Source: Shimia abyssi
GTDB taxonomy: Bacteria; Pseudomonadota; Alphaproteobacteria; Rhodobacterales; Rhodobacteraceae
Length of the DNA stretch: 64,000 bases
Direction: 5' to 3'
NCBI RefSeq assembly: GCF_003014475.1
Contig: NZ_PYGJ01000001.1
Location: 620,001 to 684,000, forward strand
The notes beneath the pieces were generated by a model. It saw only the letters and a program-made list of their open reading frames with translations. It had not been told where the DNA came from and ran no database searches. Of this stretch, positions 52,403-59,998 are shown piece by piece; the first letter of the stretch is position 1; each line of letters opens with the position of its first letter. The position numbers and the translations under genes were made by a program.

Positions 52403-52416
52403 TTGACCTGCATCAA
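52403..52416 (-). promoter_or_regulatory. FNR/FnrL-type box upstream of hemE
   Basis: TTGACCTGCATCAA matches TTGAT-N4-ATCAA with one base changed, a variant seen among FnrL sites of Rhodobacter. It is centred about 58 bases before the hemE ATG and about 155 before hemC. FnrL is known to regulate haem genes in Rhodobacter; binding here is predicted. Confidence 0.5.
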
Positions 52417-52499
52417 TGTCGCCCATTCGCAATTCGTGCCATTTCAGTCGCATGAAACACGCCTCTTTTCGCGGGGCTTTACACTGTGCTTGGTCACGC

Positions 52500-52529
52500 G
52501 CGCGGACAAGGTTGTCAACCCTTCCGCGC
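52500..52529. repeat. imperfect hairpin in the hemE-hemC intergenic region
   Basis: GCGCGG (52500-52505) with CCGCGC (52524-52529) encloses AAGGTTG and CAACC, C, TT, giving a 13-bp bulged stem about 36 bases before hemC. It could lie in the hemC leader or act as an operator. Confidence 0.45.
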
Positions 52530-52564
52530 TTGTCAGACCGTCCTAGCAGGATTAGACCGACACC

Positions 52565-53524
52565 ATGACTTTGACGCTTCCCTCTCCCGACTCGCACCTT
52601 AAAATCGGCACCCGCGGGTCTCCGCTGGCTCTGGCTCAGGCCTATGAGACACGCCGTCGCATGATGGCCGCCTTTGACCTGCCCGACGCGGCGTTTGAGA
52701 TCGTTGTGATCAAAACAACCGGCGATGATGCCGCGTTGATCGCCAAGGACAAACCGCTCAAGGAATTGGGCGGCAAGGGATTGTTTACAAAGGAAATTGA
52801 GGAAGACTTACTGTCTGGCGCCATCGACATTGCCGTACATTCCATGAAGGACATGCCAGTCCTCCAGCCCGACGGCCTGGTGCTCGACACCTATCTCCCG
52901 CGCGAAGATACGCGGGATGCGTTTGTCTCTTCTGACGTAAAAACTCTTGCTGATTTGCCCAGCGGCGCGGTGGTAGGCACGTCCTCTCTGCGCCGCCGGG
53001 CACAGTTGTTGAACTATCGCCCTGACCTGCAAGTTGTCGAGTTTCGCGGCAATGTGCAAACCCGCCTCAAGAAATTGTCAGAAGGCATCGCCGATTGCAC
53101 GTTCCTTGCGATGGCGGGACTGAACCGCCTTGAGATGTCGCATGTCGCCGCATCTGCAATCCAACCAGAAGAAATGCTGCCCGCCGTCGCCCAAGGCGCC
53201 ATAGGCATTGAACGGCGCGCAAATGATACCAACACCGCCGACTTGTTGTCGGCCATACATGACACCCCCACTGGACAACGTCTGGCTGCCGAGCGCGCGT
53301 TTCTGGCCGCGCTGGATGGGTCTTGCGAAACCCCTATTGCGGGCCTGTGCGAGCTGGATGGTGCCACTTTGCGCTTGCGTGGCGAAGTGTTGCGCCCAGA
53401 TGGTTCAGAAAGTCTCAAGGACGCTCGCTCAGCTCCGATCGAGGACGGCGCGGCCCTAGGACGCGAGATGGCAGAACATTTGCTGGCACAAGCGGGCCCC
53501 GGCTTTTTTGACTGGCGATCCTAA
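52565..53524 (+). CDS. hemC: hydroxymethylbilane synthase (porphobilinogen deaminase)
   Basis: A 319-aa enzyme that polymerises four porphobilinogens. KIGTRGSPLALAQAYETRR is the family start, LFTKEIEEDLLSGAIDIAVHSMKDMP the active-site region with the catalytic Asp, GTSSLRRRAQLL the substrate-binding loop, and LDGSCETPIAGL contains the cysteine that holds the dipyrromethane cofactor. It is divergent from hemE and precedes an orphan gene and hemF. Confidence 0.96.
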   Translation: MTLTLPSPDSHLKIGTRGSPLALAQAYETRRRMMAAFDLPDAAFEIVVIKTTGDDAALIAKDKPLKELGGKGLFTKEIEEDLLSGAIDIAVHSMKDMPVLQPDGLVLDTYLPREDTRDAFVSSDVKTLADLPSGAVVGTSSLRRRAQLLNYRPDLQVVEFRGNVQTRLKKLSEGIADCTFLAMAGLNRLEMSHVAASAIQPEEMLPAVAQGAIGIERRANDTNTADLLSAIHDTPTGQRLAAERAFLAALDGSCETPIAGLCELDGATLRLRGEVLRPDGSESLKDARSAPIEDGAALGREMAEHLLAQAGPGFFDWRS

Positions 53525-53635
53525 TCCGGATTTCCGTCAACATAGTTAATTCCTTCAATACGGACCAAATGCTCCACGATTTGGCCACGTTTCCCGACGA
53601 TTCTGCCTCTGATTGATTGAACAGAGGACGATCTC

Positions 53636-54205
53636 ATGAACGCTTTGGTCCGTTTTGGTGCCGTGGGGGCAGAAAACTGGAACTCGCTCATCGCAGCGCC
53701 CGCTGAAGGCGGCTACGCAGTCAGCGAAACCACAGGCAAGTTCCGCCACACGTCGCGCAACGAGGCTATCTTGCGCTTTTTCGGAATTGTCACCGTGCTG
53801 GGCGCGCTGGTTCAGTGGACGTTCCCGGATACAAATTTTGCGGGCGACCCCGCTGTAAGTAAGGGCTTACTTTCTATCACTTTTGCTCTGGTCGGCCTTG
53901 CCGTTTACAGCTTTGCCATTCGCGGACATCGCAGCGAAATCCGCTTTGACCCACGCAAAAACGAGCTGGTGGTGTGCGCCCTTAACCGTCAGGACCGCAC
54001 AAAGGCGCGCAAACGCATTCCATTGCGAAATGTCAAAAGCATCTATGTGCGCCGCTCTGACATGCCCGTTGGCATGGCTGCGTTGCGCATTCGCTTTATG
54101 AACACACCCAACGAGCTGACCGCCATCCGCGGTACGGATACTGAGATCGAGATGTTGCACAGCCTGTTGTGCCGCGACATCCGTATGGCGCGTAAAGCGT
54201 CATAA
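53636..54205 (+). CDS. hypothetical membrane protein between hemC and hemF
   Basis: A 189-aa protein not assigned to a family. After about 45 polar residues come two membrane segments (about 46-64 and 81-98), then a hydrophilic domain of about 90 residues (SEIRFDPRKNELVVCALNR, RIPLRNVKSIYVRR, MAALRIRFMNTPNELTAIRGTDTEIEMLHSLLCRDIR) with a beta-rich pattern like PH-like or bPH domains of small bacterial membrane proteins. GAGGA lies about 8 bases before the ATG, and a strong terminator follows, so it is a real gene. Its position among haem genes may be chance. Confidence 0.7.
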   Translation: MNALVRFGAVGAENWNSLIAAPAEGGYAVSETTGKFRHTSRNEAILRFFGIVTVLGALVQWTFPDTNFAGDPAVSKGLLSITFALVGLAVYSFAIRGHRSEIRFDPRKNELVVCALNRQDRTKARKRIPLRNVKSIYVRRSDMPVGMAALRIRFMNTPNELTAIRGTDTEIEMLHSLLCRDIRMARKAS

Positions 54206-54223
54206 ATCAGCGGCTTACGCAAT

Positions 54224-54251
54224 AAAACGGCGTGCCCAGGCGCGCCGTTTT
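54224..54251. terminator. bidirectional terminator between the orphan gene and hemF
   Basis: AAAACGGCG (54224-54232) and CGCCGTTTT (54243-54251) form a perfect 9-bp stem with A and T tracts on either side, as expected between convergent genes. Confidence 0.88.
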
Positions 54252-54255
54252 GTCT

Positions 54256-55146
54256 TTAGACCCACTTGGCCATCGGTGGCAGGCTCATCAAAACCGCATT
54301 GGCATCATGCCCTGTTTCCAAGCCAAACTTGGTGCCGCGATCATAGACCAGATTATATTCGGCATAGAGCCCGCGATGCACCAGCTGCGCGTCTTTCTCG
54401 GCATCTCCAAAAGTTGCGCCGCGACGTTTCTCGATCAAGGGCACAAAGGCGGGCAAAAATGCTCGGCCGATATCCTGAATAAAAGCGAAATCTGCTTCCC
54501 AATCACCGGTGTTATGGTCGTCAAGGAAAATGCCGCCCACCCCACGTGCACGGTTGCGATGGGGAATATAGAAATACTCGTCCGCCCACGCCTTTAGCCG
54601 TGGATAATGGTCACCATGTCGGTCGCAATGGTCTTTCTGAACACCATGAAAATGCGTCGTGTCCTCATCATATTCCAAACAAGGGTTCAGATCAGAACCG
54701 CCGCCAAACCACCATGCGTGGGGTGTCCAAAACATGCGCGTATTCATATGCACCGCTGGGCAGTGCGGATTCTGCATATGCGCGACAAGACTGATACCGC
54801 TGGCCCAGAACCGTGGATCGTCTTTCATGCCGGGAATGCCTTTGCGCGCCGCCATTGCCGCCTGCGCCCGCTCTCCGAGCTGACCATAGACGGTTGAGAT
54901 ATTGACGCCAACCTTTTCAAAAACCCGTCCGCCACGCATAACAGACATCAGCCCACCACCCGCGTCTGATCCATCCTGACTGGCACGCTTGGTCGCGCTG
55001 ACCTCAAAACGCGCTGCGGGTTGATCAGCCAATGGCCCAGATGAATGACTGTCTTCAAGCCCCTCAAAAGCCGCGACAATATCGTTACGAAGCGTCCGGA
55101 ACCAAGCGCTTGCCCGGTCTTTTTGGCTGTCCATTTGATCCGACAT
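54256..55146 (-). CDS. hemF: oxygen-dependent coproporphyrinogen-III oxidase
   Basis: A 296-aa enzyme that oxidatively decarboxylates coproporphyrinogen III to protoporphyrinogen IX with O2. GVNISTVYGQLGERAQ, VHMNTRMFWTPHAWWFGGGSDLNP, FYIPHRNRARGVGGIFLDD and RRGATFGDAEKDAQLVHRGLYAEYNLVYDRGTKFGL are family signatures. The ATG at 55146 (MSDQMDSQ) has AGAGGGA upstream. Follows an SDR gene region on the same strand with a 73-base gap. Confidence 0.96.
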   Translation of the reverse strand: MSDQMDSQKDRASAWFRTLRNDIVAAFEGLEDSHSSGPLADQPAARFEVSATKRASQDGSDAGGGLMSVMRGGRVFEKVGVNISTVYGQLGERAQAAMAARKGIPGMKDDPRFWASGISLVAHMQNPHCPAVHMNTRMFWTPHAWWFGGGSDLNPCLEYDEDTTHFHGVQKDHCDRHGDHYPRLKAWADEYFYIPHRNRARGVGGIFLDDHNTGDWEADFAFIQDIGRAFLPAFVPLIEKRRGATFGDAEKDAQLVHRGLYAEYNLVYDRGTKFGLETGHDANAVLMSLPPMAKWV

Positions 55147-55219
55147 TGGGTCCCTCTCTGGCTGGCGCGTCCTGATTATCAGCGCCCCACCCAAGAGACC
55201 ATAGACGCATCGTCACACA

Positions 55220-56020
55220 TTAGTGCGCAGGTGCAGTTACCGGATCCAACAAAGTGCGCCCACCATCCACCGTCAGGATTTGTCCGGTGGTAAAGGCCGA
55301 CCCTTCCGAAGCCAGAAATTGCACGGCATCCGCCAGCTCACCCGGGGCTGCGATGCGCCCCAACGGCGTGTGATGCTCGATCTCGCTACGATATTCGCGG
55401 TTCTCCTTGAGGGTGCCTTGCAGACTGGCGGACATCACTGAGCCAAACGAAACGGCGTTTACTCGGATTCGATGCGGCGCGAGGGCAACAGCCATGGATC
55501 GTGTCATCTGATCAAGCGCCGCGGTCGAAACAGAATAAGCTAGTAAATCAGGATGTGTGCGACGCGCTGCAATTGAGCTGAGATTAACAATGGCCCCCGC
55601 TTGTCCCTCTTGGCGATCTTCGCTCTGCTTGATCATGCGCTTGGCCACCATCTGAGAAAGCTGTAGTGCGGTCATCAAGTTCTGTTCCAGCATCAGTGCA
55701 ACAGAATTATCATCTGGATTCAACGGGTCAGTACGTAACACCTGCCGACATCCGTTAATCAGAATATCGACCTGATCAAAGGCATCAATTGTCGCTGAAA
55801 TCAGGTTCTTGATCGTCAGCTTTTCACGCAAATCCCCCGCAAAATAACGGATATTGCCCTCTTCGCGCTTTTCACCCAACTCTTCGACGAGGCGCTTTTC
55901 GTCCATGTCGGCAAACATCACATTTGCACCATGATCGACAAAATGCCGCCCCAGCGCCAGACCGATACCATTAGCGGCCCCGGTCACAATTACGGTTTTA
56001 CCCGCGACTGAATAAGACAT
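55220..56020 (-). CDS. atypical SDR protein lacking the catalytic lysine
   Basis: A 266-aa short-chain dehydrogenase-fold protein. The cofactor loop TGAANGIGLALG (14-25) is intact, and the catalytic Ser (LSS, 147-149) and Tyr162 are present. However the Y-x-x-x-K motif reads YSVST (Thr166 in place of Lys), and the NNAG motif is NGCR (89-92). It may bind NAD(P) without normal dehydrogenase activity, or use another residue. It is on the same strand as hemF and the rsmC-like gene, with gaps of 73 and 47 bases. Confidence 0.8.
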   Translation of the reverse strand: MSYSVAGKTVIVTGAANGIGLALGRHFVDHGANVMFADMDEKRLVEELGEKREEGNIRYFAGDLREKLTIKNLISATIDAFDQVDILINGCRQVLRTDPLNPDDNSVALMLEQNLMTALQLSQMVAKRMIKQSEDRQEGQAGAIVNLSSIAARRTHPDLLAYSVSTAALDQMTRSMAVALAPHRIRVNAVSFGSVMSASLQGTLKENREYRSEIEHHTPLGRIAAPGELADAVQFLASEGSAFTTGQILTVDGGRTLLDPVTAPAH

Positions 56021-56067
56021 GAGCGATCCCCATCACGCTGTCACGATTCCAAACAGATTACGCGCTT

Positions 56068-57051
56068 TCATCGCCGCTTACGAGACGGTCTTTGCGCGTG
56101 AAGCACCTTGAAACGATTGTCCCCGGCCACTTCTTCGACTTTTGCAAAACACGCTTCTAGCGTAGTTTCGTACGGCAGATGTCGATTAGCCACCATCCAC
56201 AAATGTCCGCTGGGTGTCAAAACTCGCGCTGCCGTTTGAATAAACGCGATTCCTAGCCCTGGCTCGGCCTTGCGGCCTGTGTGAAATGGCGGATTCATAA
56301 CAACTGTGTTGATTGGCGTCTTTAGCACCCAATTGGTGGCATCGGCCCAGTGAAACTGTGCGCGAGAGTCCGCCACGTTACGCCGTGCGCACTCCAACGC
56401 AACATGATCCGCCTCAACCAGATGCAGCTCGTCAACGCCCTCGCGTGCCAGAATATTCGCTGAAAGATACCCCCAACCGGCCCCCAGATCGGCCACCACC
56501 CGGCCCAGTTTCTTGGGCAACGCATCAGCCAATGCCTCGGACGCTGGGTCAATTCCGTCGGCCGAAAACACGCCAGCTTTCGTTATGAAGCCGCTGTCAA
56601 GCGTCGTCGCCGCAGGAGCGCGCCAATCAGACAGATCCGCATCGCGAAACCAAAACAGTTTGCCATGCGCCTTGGAGACAACCGTTTCAACTTCGGCCTC
56701 CTTGCGACACGCCTTGAGAATACTGTCTATTCCATCGGTTTTCTGACCATCAACCACAACCAGTTCCGCCATCTGAGCCGCCTGCGCCAACATATCCCTC
56801 GCCTGCGCCTTCGCACGAGGAAGCACCACAACCGCCATGGCAAACGGTCCTTCGGCTGCGACGTCACAGGTATATCCGGACTGGGCAAACGCCTCATGAT
56901 CCGGCTTTAGCGGCTGAATGATCTGGCATCGATCTTTGGGCAAAGCGGACAGGTCGTATTCGGCTCGGGGTCCAAAAACGGCAATTCTACCGTCACCTGA
57001 AACGGGCAAGCCGTGTTCGTCAGCGGCAAGGGTCAGTCGGGAATGAGACAT
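56068..57051 (-). CDS. rsmC: class I SAM methyltransferase, RsmC-like (16S rRNA G1207)
   Basis: A 327-aa protein with a degenerate N-terminal methyltransferase-like domain and an active C-terminal domain. VVADLGAGWGYLSANILA binds SAM, LVEADHVALECARRNV is the acidic loop, and VVMNPPFHTGRKAEPGLGIAFIQTAARVL carries the NPPF motif of guanine-N2 methyltransferases. This two-domain form is shared by RsmC and RlmG; RsmC is favoured. The ATG at 57051 (MSHSRLTLAADEHGLP) is chosen since upstream codons overlap clpS. clpS lies 25 bases upstream. Confidence 0.82.
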   Translation of the reverse strand: MSHSRLTLAADEHGLPVSGDGRIAVFGPRAEYDLSALPKDRCQIIQPLKPDHEAFAQSGYTCDVAAEGPFAMAVVVLPRAKAQARDMLAQAAQMAELVVVDGQKTDGIDSILKACRKEAEVETVVSKAHGKLFWFRDADLSDWRAPAATTLDSGFITKAGVFSADGIDPASEALADALPKKLGRVVADLGAGWGYLSANILAREGVDELHLVEADHVALECARRNVADSRAQFHWADATNWVLKTPINTVVMNPPFHTGRKAEPGLGIAFIQTAARVLTPSGHLWMVANRHLPYETTLEACFAKVEEVAGDNRFKVLHAQRPSRKRR

Positions 57052-57076
57052 ATATGTTGGTGCGCCGAAAGCCGGC

Positions 57077-57418
57077 TCACTCTTTCTCCATCGTGCATTG
57101 CAACGGATGCTGGTGGCGGCGCGCAAAATCCATCACCTGTGTGACCTTCGTTTCGGCAATCTCGTGGCTGAAAACACCAACAACTGCCAAACCTTTTTTG
57201 TGCACAGTCAGCATGATTTCAAAGGCCTGCGCGTGGTTCAGTCCAAAGAACCGTTCCAATATATGAACAACAAACTCCATCGGCGTGTAGTCGTCGTTCA
57301 ACAGCAGCACCTTATAAAGTGGCGGACGCTTGGTTTTGGCACGTGTTTGAACAGCGACACCCACGTCGCCGTCATCATCTTTGGGTCCGTTAGACATCAG
57401 CATGGGCTGCAATGACAT
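57077..57418 (-). CDS. clpS: ATP-dependent Clp protease adaptor
   Basis: A 113-aa adaptor that delivers N-degron proteins to Clp[24 protein letters not shown] is the core with the substrate-binding Asn/Asp and Met, followed by [24 protein letters not shown]. Start is uncertain: ATG at 57418 is used, with GTG at 57430 (better ribosome binding spacing) and ATG at 57397 as alternatives. The N-terminal 35 residues are a flexible acidic tail. Divergent from the HAD gene. Confidence 0.93.
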   Translation of the reverse strand: MSLQPMLMSNGPKDDDGDVGVAVQTRAKTKRPPLYKVLLLNDDYTPMEFVVHILERFFGLNHAQAFEIMLTVHKKGLAVVGVFSHEIAETKVTQVMDFARRHQHPLQCTMEKE

Positions 57419-57509
57419 ATGAGCGTCCACTCTGGGGGTTACACGTTGAATGTTTATATAACCTCAGCACCGGGATAGAAAAGGGGCAGTACCCCTATTG
57501 AGCAGGCCC

Positions 57510-58211
57510 ATGCGCAGAAATCTTACGACAATTGGCTTTGATGCAGATGATACGCTTTGGCACAACGAGCGGTTTTTCCGCATTACTCAAGATCGATTCG
57601 CGGAATTGTTGGCAGATTTTGCCCCCGCAGATCACTTGCATGACAGATTGCTCGAGGCCGAACGGCGCAATATCGGGCATTATGGTTTCGGGATAAAGGG
57701 GTTCGTGTTGTCCATGATCGAAACCGCGATTGACGTTACCCAAGAGCGCGTTCCTGCATCGGTCATCGCCGAATTGATGGCGGCTGGGCGCGATATGCTG
57801 CGCCACCCGATAGAGCTTTTGCCGCACGTTCAGGAAACTGTCGAAGCACTGGCGCAGAGCCATCGAATTGTCGTGATCACCAAGGGCGATCTCTTGGACC
57901 AGGAACGCAAACTCGCTCAATCCGGGTTGGGTGAGATGTTTGACTGGATCGAAATTGTATCAGACAAAACTGCCGACGTTTACACACGAGTGTTTGCGCA
58001 AAACGGCGACGGCGCCCACCGCGCAATGATGGTTGGGGATTCAATGCGATCTGACATCGCACCCGCGATCAAAGCTGGATGTTGGGCCGTCCACATCCCC
58101 CAGGGCCCCGCTTGGGAATTGGAAAAAGCGGACATACCTGCACAAAATTCACGCTTTTTTGAGCTGACCACTGTAGAGGGCCTTAACGAGATAATTGCTA
58201 AAATTGGCTGA
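57510..58211 (+). CDS. HAD family hydrolase
   Basis: A 233-aa haloacid-dehalogenase-type phosphatase. Motif I is IGFDADDTLWHNERFF (DxDxT), motif II ends VVITKGD, and motif III/IV is the Lys region QSGLGEMF with MMVGDSMRSDIAPAIKAG. A helical cap follows motif I (type C1). Small-molecule phosphatase activity is likely; the substrate is unknown. The ATG at 57510 is preferred to a TTG four codons earlier; a tiny hairpin (AGGGG/CCCCT, 57482-57496) sits in the leader. Confidence 0.82.
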   Translation: MRRNLTTIGFDADDTLWHNERFFRITQDRFAELLADFAPADHLHDRLLEAERRNIGHYGFGIKGFVLSMIETAIDVTQERVPASVIAELMAAGRDMLRHPIELLPHVQETVEALAQSHRIVVITKGDLLDQERKLAQSGLGEMFDWIEIVSDKTADVYTRVFAQNGDGAHRAMMVGDSMRSDIAPAIKAGCWAVHIPQGPAWELEKADIPAQNSRFFELTTVEGLNEIIAKIG

Positions 58212-58230
58212 AACAAAATTGTGACCTGTC

Positions 58231-58285
58231 CAAAATGGCAGGGATAGCATCTTTTTTGCCAGGACCCCCTACATCTGCCATTTTG
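58231..58285 (+). repeat. long inverted repeat after the HAD gene
   Basis: CAAAATGGCAG (58231-58241) is matched perfectly by CTGCCATTTTG (58275-58285) around a 33-base loop that contains a TTTTTT run. A shorter alternative stem (TGGCA/TGCCA) within it would place the T run in its loop. It may be the HAD transcript end; 130 bases of AT-rich leader then precede dacA. Confidence 0.5.
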
Positions 58286-58416
58286 CATCAGAGTCGCCGA
58301 ACAAATCGCCAAAAACAAACACTTTATTCAGTTTTAGCTCTGTGCTAGCCTAAAGCCAAATAAAAGGTCAGCCACCAAAAAACCGGCGGCCAGAGGCAGA
58401 GCAAAGGACAGTTCAA

Positions 58417-59772
58417 GTGAAGGTTCGGCACACATCGCCGGCCCGCATGGGGCTATTCGTATTAACCTTGCTGTGGATTTCGATTGGCGCGCCAGTCGTT
58501 TCTTTCGCGGCACCTTATGCGGCTATGGTGATCGACTCGCGATCGGGAGAAGTCCTGCATTCGCGCAATGCAGACACGCGTTTGCATCCAGCATCATTGA
58601 CCAAGATGATGACGCTTTATATTGCGTTTGAGGCGGTAAAAAACGGCGAGATTTCGCTTGATACAAAAGTACGCATCTCGAAGAACGCCGCCGCCGAGCC
58701 GCCTTCCAAACTTGGGTTGCGGTCTGGGCAGCGTATCAAGTTCCGCTTCTTGATACGCGCGGCCGCAGTAAAATCCGCCAATGATGCAGCGACCGCAATT
58801 GGCGAAGCGTTGGAAGGGTCGGAGGCCGCATTTGCGCGCCGAATGAATCGCACGGCCAAGGCCCTTGGGATGAGTAACACGACGTTTAAGAACGCCCATG
58901 GCCTCACGGAATCGGGTCACTTGTCGACCGCACGCGACATGACAACGTTAGGTCGGCACCTGCTTTATGATTACCCGGATTATTACAACCTGTTCTCGCG
59001 CCGCTCGACCCACGCAGGGATCAAGGAAGTGGCCAATACCAACCGGCGCCTGCTGAACGCCTATCGCGGTGCAGATGGGATCAAGACCGGATATACCCGA
59101 GCTGCGGGTTTCAATCTTGTGGCCTCCGCCGAACGTGGGAACGAGCGTATCATTGCCACTGTGTTTGGCGGCCGTTCTACCGCATCGCGCAATGCAAAAG
59201 TCGCTGAATTGCTCGACCTTGGGTTTAAACGTGCACCCAGCAACGTTGCGCTGCGCAAGCCAAATACACCGAGCTACAAGGGTGGCGGTGTTCCAGCGGG
59301 CAAAACTGTGCGCGTCGCAACGGCGGTCAAGAAATCACTGCGCCCCAAGCTGCGGCCAGTGACAAACGAGCCAGAGAACCAAGCTGTGGTCATTGCGGCG
59401 GCCAAGATAATTGAGCACGATATCCAATCTGCATTGCTACAGGCGCAAGAGGAAACCGGCCAAGCAGTCGTCAGCGCCGAAGCGCCGGTACAACCGCCGC
59501 AACCGCGTGTTGTAACGCGCATTTCCACCTCTGGCGGGCGCCATTGGGGCATCAACGTCGGTCGGTTTAACAGCCGATATGCAGCCGAGAAAAAACTTCT
59601 CAAAACGGCGCTGGCCGAAATGTCGACACTGGATGGCACCTTGCGCAAAGTCACCAAGAGCAAGCGCGGGTTCGAAGCGAACTTTATGGGAATGTCAGAG
59701 GAAAGCGCGGATCTGGCCTGTCGTCGACTGCAAGCCCGCCAGATCACTTGTTACACAATCGGGCCAGGTTGA
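58417..59772 (+). CDS. dacA: D-alanyl-D-alanine carboxypeptidase with SPOR domain
   Basis: A 451-aa exported penicillin-binding protein (family S11) that trims the terminal D-Ala from peptidoglycan stems. A signal segment (about 12-31) precedes the active-site motifs: SLTK (Ser60, Lys63), SAN (120-122) and KTG (223-225, in GIKTGYTRAAG). A Pro/Lys-rich linker (about 260-365) leads to a C-terminal SPOR domain (about 370-451, RHWGINVGRFNSRYAAEKKL), which binds denuded glycan at the septum. The start is GTG at 58417 with AAAGGA nine bases before it. It is followed by a strong terminator. Confidence 0.93.
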   Translation: MKVRHTSPARMGLFVLTLLWISIGAPVVSFAAPYAAMVIDSRSGEVLHSRNADTRLHPASLTKMMTLYIAFEAVKNGEISLDTKVRISKNAAAEPPSKLGLRSGQRIKFRFLIRAAAVKSANDAATAIGEALEGSEAAFARRMNRTAKALGMSNTTFKNAHGLTESGHLSTARDMTTLGRHLLYDYPDYYNLFSRRSTHAGIKEVANTNRRLLNAYRGADGIKTGYTRAAGFNLVASAERGNERIIATVFGGRSTASRNAKVAELLDLGFKRAPSNVALRKPNTPSYKGGGVPAGKTVRVATAVKKSLRPKLRPVTNEPENQAVVIAAAKIIEHDIQSALLQAQEETGQAVVSAEAPVQPPQPRVVTRISTSGGRHWGINVGRFNSRYAAEKKLLKTALAEMSTLDGTLRKVTKSKRGFEANFMGMSEESADLACRRLQARQITCYTIGPG

Positions 59773-59802
59773 CGGTCTGAGTTAATCGAATCGATCAAAA
59801 CT

Positions 59803-59827
59803 AAAGGCGCCAATCGGCGCCTTTTTT
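59803..59827 (+). terminator. rho-independent terminator of dacA
   Basis: AAAGGCGCC (59803-59811) and GGCGCCTTT (59816-59824) form a 9-bp stem with a 4-base loop and a T run, lying between the convergent dacA and ccoS genes. Confidence 0.92.
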
Positions 59828-59836
59828 GATGAGCGA

Positions 59837-59995
59837 TCAACCTTTGGGCTTGTCGTCATATTGCCCAGATAGGATACGCTGCGCGTCCCCTTCGGGGTCA
59901 TCATACTGGTTCGACTTAACCGTATAGACAAATGCCAACAGGCCAACGCCGCCCAGGATCAGCGAAATCGGGATAAGGTAGGCAAGGATCTGCAT
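59837..59995 (-). CDS. ccoS: cbb3-type cytochrome oxidase assembly protein CcoS
   Basis: A 52-aa single-pass membrane protein: MQILAYLIPISLILGGVGLL forms the membrane segment, followed by the typical FVYTVKSNQYDDPEGDAQRIL motif. CcoS is needed to insert haem b and Cu(B) into the CcoN subunit of cbb3 oxidase. GAGGTAAC lies about 6 bases upstream and overlaps the ccoI end; ccoI's stop is three bases before the ATG. Found by reading the minus strand, since it is short. Confidence 0.93.
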   Translation of the reverse strand: MQILAYLIPISLILGGVGLLAFVYTVKSNQYDDPEGDAQRILSGQYDDKPKG

Positions 59996-59998
59996 GTG

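Noticed and set aside
59826-59840. TTGAT-N5-ATCAA palindrome near the ccoS stop codon, resembling an FNR site
   Set aside because: The spacer is five bases instead of four, and it overlaps the ccoS stop and dacA terminator, not a promoter.
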